DNA of 64,000 bases from Phanerodontia chrysosporium (lineage: Eukaryota; Basidiomycota; Agaricomycetes; Polyporales; Phanerochaetaceae): positions 124,001-188,000 of the forward strand of contig MJGA01000040.1 of the NCBI GenBank assembly GCA_001910725.1, written 5' to 3'. A model generated the notes under the pieces. It saw only the letters and a program-made list of their open reading frames with translations. It did not search any database and was not told where the DNA came from. This document shows positions 23,240-34,520 of the stretch, in pieces. The position numbers and the translations under genes were made by a program. The first letter of the stretch is position 1. Every line of letters begins with the position of its first letter.

Positions 23240-26200
23240 TCAAGCGCCCAAAAGCGCGCGAGAGCGCGGGTACAACGGTGTCGCCTTTGACGAAAACAAG
23301 TCTACGGATAGGTAAGGGTTGACGTAGAAGGAACTTGCCTGATCAAGTACATTGTCAGAGGACCATGCTTTGTTGATTTCTTTCCCGCAGCTCGGAGCCA
23401 GGTGGCAAATTCCAACAATCCGGTCCGCGGAGACAATTGCAGCGTTCGGTTGGTGATCTTGCGTGGACCGGCTAACTTGGAACAGTTGACTTGTTGCGTC
23501 GACGCGCAGGAAGGGCGTGTACCACTCAACGTACAGAAGAGGGTGGGGAACGAGGCCGTATTGTGCCGGCAACTCAAAGATGACTCGCACGCGAGCAAGA
23601 CAAAGGCCTGGTCATGTTGATAATCAAGGTGAGTCAACATGCCACAGCATTCTCCAAGTTATCACGCACCGTCTAGAGAACCTGCCTCTGCATTCTTATA
23701 GATCTCGGGATGTTCCACCAGCAGTACAGGGTCAAATCGTCCTGGGCGTGGATGCCGGCGACCAGATCCATGCAACGGTGTTGACGCTCGAAGTCGATCG
23801 AGCACCAGTACCCGAGAGGTGAATGGGTTCCATGGTCTCTCGAGCTTCAGCTGCTTGTAGACGTGATATTTGGTGAGTGCAGATGGGGCGACCGTTGCGG
23901 TAGGTATGTTCATTGCGATATAGGCTCCAAATGCCTTGAGGAAACCGGTCGCACCGTGTTGCTCGATCAGCGTGGAGAGACGTGTCTGGGGAAAGGGCGA
24001 GGACTTCGCGAGGCGGTAATGGCGAGGGAAAGAGCAATCTAGGAACCGTACGTCTTGTCACTCGACTTCGGCGTCGTCGACATCTGACGCTTCTTTATCA
24101 CCAGCCTCTTCTGATGCCGTTGATGCCTTGCATACAGCGTCGCGTGCATCGCACCATGCGATATATGCTGTGCGGAAATCGAGTGCGTCTTGACATGTGA
24201 GCCATGTCGTCATGTGCGCGATGTAGTCCTTGTGATTACCAGCATGGTAAGCATATTTCGCATAGTCAATATGCAGCCGCTCGGATAACTCTGTGTTATA
24301 GCCATCGGCGGTACCTTTCCGCCAGATATTCTCGACGTAGTGGCATAGGGAATGAAGCTTGGGCATGTTGAAGTGCTTACGAACGCCAAGCTCGACAAAG
24401 ACGTCCTTGTGCCGGTGGAATGTAGCCAGAGCGGTCTCAAGAGCATTCAGCGATGCCGTTGTATGCATCTGAAACTGGGCGTAGTACATGAAGTCAATCA
24501 AGGCCTGGACGACCATGAGAACAGTACTGTTCACCGCACCAGCGATGAGAGCAACAAAAACCTTCTGCATCTCCTTGTGCTCGCCACCAGTCCATTGCGA
24601 GACATGGGAGATCCCTTTGGAGAAATGCCGAAGTCCAGGTGCGTCTGCCATTGCTTGGAAGCGGCGGTCGAGCTCGTCTTCTCCAACAATCTGAGTTATC
24701 CATTTCACCAGGTGATCCTTAAAGATGCCCTTGTGAAGCTGATGCAAGATATCAGGCGTGATGCATGAGAAGATATTGCAGTAGGGAAGCTCTGCCCAGA
24801 ACGGCTCGTAAACGGGGCGCAGACCCTGATCGGTGAACTCTGGTGGGTCAAGACCTACCTTATGCGCAGCGAGGGCCTCAAGTGTTGTGTTGACATCGCG
24901 TGGAGTACAGATGCCCAGATCTCCACGCTGGTTTGGAAGTACGGTGCCGCGGGGACAGAAGCTTTCTCGCACGTTCACAACCAGGCACTGCTCCGGATGG
25001 TCTGCGACGTAGGCGGCGAGAAGTGGAAAGACACGGCGAATATTTCCATCAGCGCAGAGCATCTTCTCGCCGTCCTTGCCTGCAGCGATAAGCGGTGCGA
25101 TGATCTTCCCCATACAGTGATGAAAGAGGCAATAGCCTGCATTCGAGCGAGCATCATCGTCGGAGAAGCACTCGAGCTTCGAGACAGGTATGTATCCCAC
25201 AAGGATTGTTGCATGCGCAGAGACCTGACGCCTCTTCTCTTTTGCAATGTTGCCGATAGACAAGTAAACAGGCCAGGCTGTCTGGTCTCCTCGGAACTGG
25301 GATAGCTTCGTCTTGTCAGAGGCGAGAATGATGGGAGCAATGGTGGCTCCACGCGGAAGGACATTCTGATGAGAAGCTGGTAAGCATTCCGCAGTGCTGC
25401 CGTTAGGGAGATTGAAGCAACTGAACATACCTGTGTTTCCCACCACCAGTCCGCCGTCCACATCTCGTCGACACACCGCGCGGTACATCCTTCATCGAGA
25501 TACACCTGTTCGGGAGCGTACGCCATACAATCACGGAATGCAGGGTTGCCGATGAGCTCCCGGACACATTCGACAGGATCGCGCCGCCATATCTCCAACT
25601 TCTCTGTAAGTGGAACTCCCTCTTCGTCCAGCACGTCTCCCGTGACGGTGACTTCATCCAGTAGCCATTCCTGACCGCCCCGTGGAAGCTTGTCAAGTTT
25701 CTGGAAGAACTTGTATTTGCTTGCCGTAGACAGCCCCAGACTCTTGATCTATGAGCAGGTACTCAGGCTAAGTCCAAAAGACGAATAGACGTTGTTATGG
25801 CTCACCATGTCCAACCTCAGGAATTCGTCAATCTTGTTATGACCGAGACTCTTCGCTAGAAACCGTGCGAGTTTCCACTCCTCTCTGCTTGCATACGGAG
25901 CCCATGGCTCTCGTCCCTCGCTCTTATCTGCCTTTGCCATATCCTCATATCGTGTTGTCCCCATGCCAAAAGTTGCGCCTGCCTCCCTTGGGTGGTAGTA
26001 ATAGAAGCGGACATGCCCGTCGGCATCCTCGTCTTCAGGTACGTCCTCGATGGTTACCCGAGATGATGTGTGCTGGCTCTGCATGCCAGCCTCTGACTTA
26101 TTCAGTCTACCCGCAGATTGGGCATTACTGCTGCACATGTTGACGTCGAACTCGCCAGAAGATGGATGGTGGTGTTCAAGGGCCTTCAGATGCAGGGTCT

Positions 26201-26372
26201 GGGACAAAATACAGGCCTCCCATCGTAGGCGACAAGCTGGTGTATTCTGAATATGCCGCTTGACACCTGCCGGAGTAGGGAGAGCCTTTCCACAGTGTCC
26301 ACAGCGGTGCAAAGAGTTTTTCAGCCTCTGTCCAAGTCGACTGCGTTGGTCTCGAGATCCAGATGAAATCAT
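23240..26372 (-). pseudogene. Plavaka-type transposase gene with an in-frame TGA
   Basis: Inferred exons on the minus strand: 26372-25806, 25748-25431, 25365-23670 and 23607-23240, with GT-AG introns of 57-65 nt. The protein begins with a C2H2 zinc finger (CGHCGKALPTPAGVKRHI). It then has the conserved core of Plavaka transposases of basidiomycetes: WWWETQ, LPRGATIAPIILASDKT, LSIGNIAKEKRR, TPDILHQLHKGIFKDHLVKW and HYVENIWRKGT. The conserved C-terminal part (LYVEWYTPF, NPYLSVDLF) follows. A single TGA at 24060-24058 splits the third exon after an acidic stretch. The frame on both sides is the same and both sides are typical family sequence, so this is a nonsense mutation and not the natural end. 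No intron of normal size removes it cleanly. The ATG at 26372 places a short basic segment before the zinc finger. Confidence 0.75.
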
Positions 26373-26588
26373 CAAGCTCAGGTGAGTCCAGTGAATAGCA
26401 TTCGACGACAGCCTCTCACAGCCGTTTCGCAACCACAGGATGACTCATTAGGCTTAGTTTCACAACCGATCGGGTGGAGTGTAACTGTACAGTTATTGAT
26501 CGTGTGGATCTGAGCTCTAGCGCTCTTTCACGGTGAGTACAATTCTAGCCTGCGCTCTTGGGACACAAGACGTGAACGATCCCGTTAG
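26373..26588. promoter_or_regulatory. Shared intergenic promoter region between Plavaka and DUF6532 genes
   Basis: The two start codons face away from each other across 216 bp. No clear TATA box stands out. Assignment as a bidirectional promoter rests on geometry only. Confidence 0.35.
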
Positions 26589-28547
26589 ATGCCTTCAGAC
26601 CGTGCAGCAGGAACGGCACGAACTCGTACACCTTCAGCCAAGCAACAACAACTTGACGGTAAGCATTCTGCTGCTGCGCCTGCCAGGATATCACCACGCC
26701 AAACCTACCGCTAATTCCTATGCACTTCAGAGGCGAAATTTAATGCTCTTAAGCAGAAAAACCAACCCAAGCCACCCACCCGTAAGGAGAGGGCCATTAC
26801 ACAAAAGATCAACAATGCAACCGCGGGATCGGTGAGTAGAGTACTTTTGCATCTGCTTATCATGCTAAAATCCTTGCAGATTGTGAGCAAGAATGTTCCG
26901 CTCGTCCGCAAGGTCGTGACCCCACGGGCTCTAAACAGGGGCACTGCACCAACCCCTACTCCTGCATCTGCACCTCGCCCTGGACCACCAAGACCTCGAG
27001 GCACAGCTCGTCGAGTCGTGTACTCACCAGCACCAGAAGGTACGCATTCAATGCCTTTTAATCGGTGCACCACATGTTTACTTTTCTCTGCCTATTACCT
27101 GACCTCTAGACGATGACGCCTCAGATGAAAACACGCGTGCATCACACAGGGCCCCCTCCGAAAACACCAGCGATGACCATCGCATCTTCGACACCAACGA
27201 AGAGGCAGAAGAGTACCTCGACGACGATGTAGACCTCGACGACATCTACAACTCAACTGAACTTGAAGTTGGCAGTGCCGAGAGCCTTGGAGCCTCTGAC
27301 ATCTGCGCTACTGGCAGGAAGCGCAGCCGCTCAACTAGCGAGCCGGTTGTCAACATTGACGACGACCATCTTGAAGATATCAGGCCTGTACCGAAAATCC
27401 AGAAGGTTGTCGAGCGTCAGGGGCGTGCGCGCGAGAAGGACTATGACAGCGCCACTCAGGAAGTCATCGCCATTGCTAAGGACTTATATGAGCTTCGCCT
27501 TCTGACAATTACAGCATTTCCAAGTGTCCGAGAGCAGGACATCTGGGCCCGAGAGGCCTGGAACGAGGCATGCTTACGGTGCGACCTCGAGCTCAGAATC
27601 AGCGCAGAGGTAACAAAACTGGTGCGTACTCCTTATCATATCCATCTGAGCCTTTAGCTAATATTCTGTACGTCGACGGCAAGCTTATCCGCCGTGGAAC
27701 ACATTTTCGGAGTGTCGCCAAAACACTGGCACGAACTGTTGTCATGTCAAAATATCCGCTCTCCGACAGCACGTCGCGCAAGGCCAAGCAGCGCAACATC
27801 CTTCTCGTCAACCGCTTACTCGTTGTAACAACACATGGCTTTGTATACCCGGTGCGTCGTAAAGTTCTGCGGTGTTTCAGTTGAGTTTAATATATCACTC
27901 GGACGACAGCTGAGCGACCTCAAGAACCCTCCAGGGCAGCGCAAGGGCATGTATCGCCACCCCGCCATCATCAAGATGCTCACTGGGTTGGTCTTCCGGC
28001 ACCCGCGAGACCTCGGCATTCAATATGAAGATGTCATCGGTGACCACATCCCTGCTGTGACGATTGCTTTTGTGTGCACGATGGCATGTCCAATATTCCT
28101 CTTACATACGCGGGCACTGACTAGTACTGCAACAGCTCGAGTACGCACTTGGCGAATGGGCCGATACAGGTGCCCTTCAGGAAGACGTCTTCACTGAGCA
28201 AGTCGGCCGAAAGCTATTCAACGCCCATGTTGAGAGCCTAACACGGTTCAAAAAGGCCTTCCGCTCCCAGGACCGCCTTCGCAAGATCGGCGAGCAGATT
28301 CTCATGGCGGCGCGGTATATCATTGATGCTTTAGCAGCTTCCCTTCAATATAATTTACATTTCGTGCTCTAGGGACCACGTAGGCGCGGGCCCTCTCGGT
28401 CAAGACGATGTGGCAGTTGGCGTGCCAAGTCAAGACGTCTTCGATGCCATGGCTGCCGCATGCAGTGATTCCGAGTTGTCAGACTTCGACGACGTGCATG
28501 CTGAAGACGGCGCCGTCGATGACGAGTTCTTGCAGGCAACAGAATGA
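26589..28547 (+). CDS. DUF6532 protein, divergent from the Plavaka transposase
   Basis: ATG 26589 (MPSDRAAGTARTR) begins a short exon. Exons continue through a basic Pro-rich region (about 26880-27045), an acidic region with a KRSRS patch (about 27115-27400) and the DUF6532 fold: KDYDSATQEVIAIAKDLYEL, YRHPAIIKML near 27950, and LEYALGEWADTG at about 28140-28310. The last exon is acidic (SDSELSDFDDVHAED) and ends at TGA 28545-28547. Some internal splice sites (27840-27900, 28080-28135) are approximate. DUF6532 has no known biochemical function; it is greatly expanded in mushroom genomes. The basic and acidic low-complexity parts suggest a nuclear protein. Its start is only 216 bp from the transposase start on the opposite strand, so the two probably share a bidirectional promoter and may form one mobile unit. 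Confidence 0.65.
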
Positions 28548-28816
28548 GTATATGTCTACTAGATAGCCACTGTTGCACAGTGTTCCAGAATAACATTCTA
28601 TCTCTCTTGTGGATTCGCTGTCAAGGCCGACGTGAGCTATAATTTCGATTCTAAATCCTAAAGGCCTATAGCGGTCTCAATGTGAACAACCTGCCTAATT
28701 TGGAATACCAGATGAACTGGACCTTGCAGGACATTTTGAGTCGCGCGGTGTAGCAGCACACTTCACGACAGGCAAGTCAAACGCATTACAGACTGTATAG
28801 TGTGTGGTATATACAC

Positions 28817-29262
28817 TCATGCCATGTATACTACAGGTCTAGACATGTCTATACCGGGTGGGCTACATGAGGCAATGGTACAGGCGGTCCAAGCCAAGGG
28901 GGTATATCCAGCGGTCTGACCGGTCTGTGCTGCTTCACAAAGTCTATACCACATCGTCTTTTTCCAGATGTACGGGCACCGAGGTGTAGTGAGCGGGGCG
29001 ACAACGGTCATCAAGGCGAAGAATGCCCATCCCGCTACCAAAGGCAAGGTAGACCGACCGATGGACTCATGTGCCGCGGCGGTAAAGAAGCAGAGCCCGA
29101 CAAAGAACAGACCAAGGGAGATATGAAGTAGTAGGGGGAGGATCGCTGCGATCTTGAAAACTCTCCATGTTCGGAGTCCCGGATGACGATATTGTCGAGC
29201 ACGGAGTTGCTCTTCAGGCGATATGTCGGAAAATCCGTAAGCGCCTCCAGAGACGCTGATCT
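28817..29262 (-). pseudogene. DUF6535 membrane-protein relic (C-terminal half)
   Basis: Minus-strand reading gives LRARQYRHPGLRTWRVFK, then a hydrophobic run (AAILPLLLHISLGLFFVGLC) and a second membrane-like run (LPLVAGWAFFALMTVV), then TPRCPY. This is the order seen after the first membrane pair in basidiomycete DUF6535 proteins. The N-terminal half is missing upstream. A relic is the simplest reading. Confidence 0.55.
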
Positions 29263-29509
29263 CCCCAAGGTCTCCGGACGGGGATCTCGAGGAATCTTGA
29301 GTTATCTAGACGCTCTAGCCCCGATAGTGCGACGTCTCGAGATAATCGAAGTGTGACGGGAGTATCTAGACGCCTTCGCGAGAAACCTCGACAGGTCGTC
29401 GCGTTCATCCTGGTCCCTGTCATTCGACGGGGCTGTTGTCCTCCCTCTCTGCCGGCGTCCATCCCATTTCATCTGTAACATACACCAGACTGCCAGGCAT
29501 CGGCTCTAA

Positions 29510-32500
29510 ATGCGCGGAAAATCGAGTCGATCACTCGCTTCAGTAGGCGAGAAACTTACATGTCCGCACTGCTCCAATAGCTGGGAACCGAGAGGGTTTG
29601 AAAACCACCAGAGGGCGTGCAAAGATAAGGCACAGAGGGCAAGGAGGGACGCTGAGGCGCTTCGTCGTATAGCGAAGCAAGAGCGGCGCGAGAACAGAGG
29701 TGCGTAATAGCGGGATGTGCGGCCGACGTGCAGCTCACAAGTCACTTGCACCCCCATAGCACGTTCGAGTGCGGACGCTCCAACAGTCACGGACTGGGGG
29801 CTTGGTATGTTCTTTCTTCTGATACTGCTTGCTCACATCAGGGCCTCTAACCCTCGTGCGCACGCAGGAGCGAGTGCACCAGTCACTTCGCGCGAGAAGA
29901 GCCCTGTCCCCGGTATGTGTCCGGTTACCCTATCGCCATCTGCGTATGCTAAAAGTTTCCATTTGTCACATAGAATCGATCGTATTTGATACGAACCCGC
30001 AGGCTCCATGCGAACACCCCGGGCGCGTCGACTGCCCATTGTCCGTGGACAACGACTGTGCACCCACTTCGCAGCTGGAGTTCGATGACATACGCGTGCA
30101 ATTTCATCCCCACAGCGGGCTCGGGACGAAGATCTACCACTTCGAAGACTATCAGCGCGAACGTCTCCAGCCTGAGCCTCCGGACCCAGAGCCGTGGAAA
30201 CCCTTCGCGTCGCGCGAGGACTTCGAATTCGCAGAAGCCGTGCAGCAGGCAGGTATGACCGAGGAGCAGATCAAGACTCTCCTTCGCATCATATCCGGCG
30301 TTGCTGACGGCACGTCTGCGTTCTCGCTCCGCGAGTATAAGGACCTCACACACGCTTGGGAGAAGGCTATCCTGAATCAACCTTCGGTGCGCGTGGCTTG
30401 TATATATCTGTATAGTGTGCTAGATATGAATACAATGTGTCCGCAGTTTAAGAAGCACCAAATCACTGTCCCTCATCACACGGGAGAAAGGACGTACGAT
30501 GTCTATGTCCGCAACGTCGAAGAGCTCATTATCAAGCAGCTTCAAGACCGAAACCTTATCCAGTACTTCCAGTGGGACGCCCGCCGCATGTCAAAGTGGA
30601 AGGGATCATATTGGGAGGACTTTGTCGAGTCGGAGCCTGTGACCGGCTCAATGATGTGGGACGTACAGGTATGTTGCTGCAATTATTGTACTAGGTTTAC
30701 TCAGGCTCAGGCATAACATCATATCCTAGTCAAACATACCTAAGGACGCGAAGCCTCTTGGTATCTTTCTGTATGCGGACAAAAACAAGCTTTCGTCGTT
30801 CGGGACTCAGCAGGGATATCCCGTTGTTATGCGCATCACTAACATCGAGACTCACGTTCGACATGGCGACGGTCTTGGTGGTGGTCATGTGGTCGCATTT
30901 CTGCCCGTGGTTAGTTTGGTGTAAAATGTTCCTGCTGTGGCTACACATCGTCTAACATCTTCAATTAGGTGAAAGAAGAGGCTGGTGAGACTGGCAAGAC
31001 CAGCTTTGCGAACTTCAAGCGAGAAGTCTGGCACGCCGCAATGGAGAAGATAATTGAGCCTCTCATTCCGCTGTCGAAGGTTGGCCTTGCAGTCCGATGT
31101 GCGGATGCAATCCGGAGGATATTCTATCTTTTCCTCAATATTCTATCGGGTGATTATGAGGAGTTGTACGCATTTCCTCTCTTAAACCTGGCATTACTAG
31201 GCATTGACGTTGATTGTCTATCTGACTGCACAGGTGTTCCATGCTTTTACTCCGAGGTAATCGGTGTCTGTGTCCATGCCCAATGTGCCTTGTACCCGCG
31301 GACCAGCTGTTCGACCTGTCCAAGGAGTGGCCTCTCCGAACCATGCAACAAGCACAAGTTCTCTTTGCCAAGTACACACGAAAGAGTGAACTTGATGAAG
31401 CAACCCGCGAGCTTGGTATTCGACCTATCGAGGTACGCACAACTCAACATGTAAACTTCCGAATGTATATTCACAGAGAGCTGTAGAACGTCTTCTGGCA
31501 GCTTGCCAACTCGGACCCACATGAGGCTGCCTCTGTTGACAATATGCACATGGACGAGAGCGGAACTTTCGGACACCATGCCTTTGGCGAGTTCAAAGCT
31601 CTTCTGGAGAAAAAGCGACAGCTGTCAACTCAGATAGATGCGAAGTATGTCTATATCTCTCTCTTTTGTGGCTGTTACTGACCTTGCATGCCGATGAAAG
31701 CTTTCAGGCTATGCCACGGTGGCGTGATCTCAACCATTTCGAGTCAGGTGTACTCCATGTCAACTTCACTGATGCGAGCAAATACAATGACATTTCCAAG
31801 GTGCTGTGCTCTGTCATGATACTGTTTATTCACATGCCTGATAGCAACTTAGGTCATTGTGTACGCTGCTTTCAATGTGTTTGATCACAGAATACACCCA
31901 CGGGGATATTCTCTGCTCAAGCTCATTCAGAAATATGCCGAGTGCCACACGTACCTTGCAATGGAAGTCCATACAGAGGCTACACTCAACGACCTCTATC
32001 GCACCATTCTCCAGCTGCAGCGTTGTGTAGAGGTATGTCTAATCTGAATTATTTCATGGAGAATTCTATGTATATCCCCTGCGTATTCAGGAGTACAAGA
32101 AGTTCACAGACCAGGACGAGAAGCCTAAAGACTGGAATTTCATCAAGCTGCATCTACGTGTACATGGCATACGGGATATCCTTGCCAAGGGAACACTCGT
32201 CAGCATGACAACCAAGATATCAGAGAAAATTCATGGCCCAATGCGAAAGGATTACTCCCGCCGTACAAATTTCAAGAACGTCATTCCCCAGGTAAGCTGC
32301 ACATGTCTCAAGTCAAGCCAACTCTGACTGTCTTGTACACATATGCATATACAGCTGGCACTTCTAAACCACGTAATGTTCTGTGCAAGCACAATTCGGG
32401 AGAAGATTGACATTCTCGATGCATATGTGAAAGGGCAGTCTGATGACGAGGACCTCTCCGAAACAACTGAGTTCCGCTTTCATCAAGTTTATCTCGGTTC

Positions 32501-33205
32501 AAGGCAGCCTGAGCTCACGTTGCATGATGTTGAAGTACAGCATGCATCTGACTGAGCATTCCACGAATTCCGACTTAGGCTCAACCGATTTCTCTTCAGC
32601 CTTGCTGTCAGCATCCCACGTGAGGAGACGGGGTTCTCGGCAGACATGACGATCACTCCAACTACTGTTCGTCTCAGCCCTAACAGCACGGTGTGCCAAT
32701 CTTATTCGATATCAAAGTTGGACTTGGCACTTACATGTTCTGGTCGCCATTCTAGATCATAGAATGTCGATTTCTCAAGGTCCACTATGAGTGCATATGC
32801 ACGGGCCGTGAAGAGATTGACTATCTTCGCTGCAACCCTAGCTTCCATGGCTGACCACGCTACGACGGAATCATTTTTCAAGATGTCGGTGACAAGCACA
32901 CGTTCGCCAAGCTAATCTTCATGTTTGTGTGTACACTCAGCACGGGGTACACAGTCCCTATCGCCCTTGTCCTACCCATGGATAGGGCAGTTGGTCCTAC
33001 TCGCAAGAGTGACATTGACCTGGGGCTCTGTCGTGTCAAGGCTGGAGGCCGTCAAGATGCTCGCTTCATTCCCCTTCGCTGTGTCATCCGGGGTGCATTA
33101 TTGTATCAACACCCAGACCAGCCTGATGAGTTTATTGCGGTAGATCTAGTTGACTCTGACATGTTCCTTCGCCTGCAAGAACTGTTCCCAAAGCGCTTCC
33201 AGTAG
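29510..33205 (+). pseudogene. Second Plavaka/DUF6830-type transposase gene, in-frame TGA near the end
   Basis: ATG 29510 opens a C2H2-like finger (CPHCSNSWEPRGFENHQRAC). About twelve exons separated by short introns follow. Recognisable blocks are PWKPFASREDFEFAEAV, the Plavaka core (MSKWKGSYWEDFV, PKDAKPLGIFLYADKNKLSS, TSFANFKREVWHAAMEKII, CPCPMCLVP), FWQLANSDPHEAASVDNMHM, DWNFIKLHLRVHGIRDI and a DUF6830-like end (HTFAKLIFMFVCTL, RGALLYQHPDQPDEFIAVD). TGA at 32852-32854 interrupts the last exon: NPSFHG lies before it and PRYDGIIFQDV continues in the same frame to 33205. The splice acceptor near 31495 (GCTGTAG) was chosen because it keeps frame. It shares the zinc finger and first blocks with the Plavaka gene at 23-26 kb but is on the other strand and clearly diverged. 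Confidence 0.65.
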
Positions 33206-33407
33206 TTTGTATATGTAGAAATTTAATACTCATTTATCATGAATATAATGTATCTCTGAAGGTCTCTACTAGATGCATCTGAGAGCTGCATCCCTAAGCC
33301 ATTGGAACAGACTTGTAAAGCTGACAATGAGTCTGGCTCACCTGCAGGTCATGGGCCGGGTACCCATTGGTGACTCGTAGGGCTGCCAGACGAGGAACGG
33401 TTGGTGT
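33206..33407. other. Spacer
   Basis: AT-richer 3' flank of the transposase gene followed by GC-richer DNA. Nothing else is seen. Confidence 0.3.
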
Positions 33408-33788
33408 TCAAGTTAGTGCGCCTGTGTTCCTATCCTCATTGATGATGGTGCAGACAGCGTTGATGACCTCAAAGAGGAGGCGGGTGTGATTCTCGAGGCT
33501 GCCACCGTGCTCGTCCGCGGTGACGCTGCCCGAGATATTTCCAACAACCCTTCTTCTCAACGTCGAATTCGGCCGCGTCGCCTCTGGGAGCAACGACACC
33601 GGCGTTTCGACGTACAAGTGCAGTGCAGTGCACAGGGCGCAGCATGCGGCCAAAGAGAGGAGCGGCTGTCGCAGGGGGCTATGCCTCGACGGCGACAGCG
33701 ACCGGACGGGAGAGACAGCTCTTGACGTACGTCGTCTCCTCAGGGGACTGCGGGTGGCGGCGCATGGGGTGTCCACTCGCGTGCAAGA
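33408..33788 (-). pseudogene. 3' part of an ORF split by the LTR retrotransposon
   Basis: Taking the flanks with one copy of CAAGA, the minus-strand frame from 41979 runs without interruption into 33788. It then meets a plausible 52-nt intron (GTACGT donor at 33730, acceptor ending 33679). It continues with a hydrophobic stretch (LLSLAACCALCTALHLYV) and ends at TGA 33408. No family is recognised. Loss of function by the insertion is inferred. Confidence 0.4.
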
Positions 33789-34482
33789 TGTCGCGGAGCA
33801 GGGGCTCAACGCTTCACGAGGGAGCACAAGTGGGGAGGTCGACGAGATGGCGCGGCGGAGCGAATCACGCAGCGACGAACGGTTTGTTCAACTGTCCGTA
33901 TTGACCAAGATATCATTAGTGTTTGTAATTACAATACAAGCGGGGGCTTACCTGTCCGTATTGACCAAGAGGTCGAGATGACGGACAGGAGCGAGAGGTG
34001 CTACCTATATATACTACAAGAGTTCAGGGCAGGCTATACGATTACATAAGCTGATGGGCAGCGCTCAGCATAGCCAGCGAGGCTGCGACGCGGGCTGCGC
34101 GGCGAGGCTGTGCTGGGGCTATGTCACGAGGCTGTGTCAGCTGGCAGTATCTCGAGGCTGCGTCGGGCCGAGGCTGTGTCATCAGGCTGATCAGCTCGGC
34201 GTGTCTCGGCGAGGGGAGTCATCAGGGATGACAGTGCCTCCTCGGCGATCCGGGGAACCGGTTGCAGGGCAGACCGGTGATCCGGGCAGCGTCTGAGCGC
34301 GCAGCGGGATGCGCTGGCGTCTAGGGGTGATGCGCCATCAGGGCGCTGGCGCTGCATGGCCAGGCGCTGAGTGTGGGCGGCTAGGACTCCAGACGGCGCG
34401 AGGGCTGCTCGCCCGTTGGATTAATCGAGGAAAATAGCCAAAAATCGGCGAAAAATAGGGCAGCACCGTCACATCCGTGACA
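33789..34482 (-). repeat. 3' LTR
   Basis: 694 bp, offset by exactly 7005 bp from the other LTR; no difference seen by eye. The TATA box is at 34006-34013 and the predicted RNA start equivalent at 33979. It contains a duplicated 19-bp stretch (33892-33910 and 33952-33970) and several imperfect GAGGCTG-type repeats in U3. Confidence 0.95.
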
Positions 34483-34485
34483 TTA

Positions 34486-34495
34486 CCCCCCTCCT
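34486..34495 (-). promoter_or_regulatory. Polypurine tract (plus-strand primer)
   Basis: Minus strand AGGAGGGGGG, followed by TAA and then the 3' LTR. This is the standard position and composition of a retroelement polypurine tract. Confidence 0.8.
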
Positions 34496-34520
34496 AAAAC
34501 CGAGCGTCCTCGCGAGGTCG

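Noticed and set aside
24058..25488. Treating the 476-codon frame as the full Plavaka transposase
   Set aside because: Conserved N-terminal and C-terminal parts of the family lie outside it, joined by introns and by the in-frame TGA.
28568..28582. 15-bp palindrome CACTGTTGCACAGTG after the DUF6532 gene, considered as a CACTA-type transposon end
   Set aside because: No matching CACTG end was found on the far side of the Plavaka gene; a short palindrome can arise by chance.
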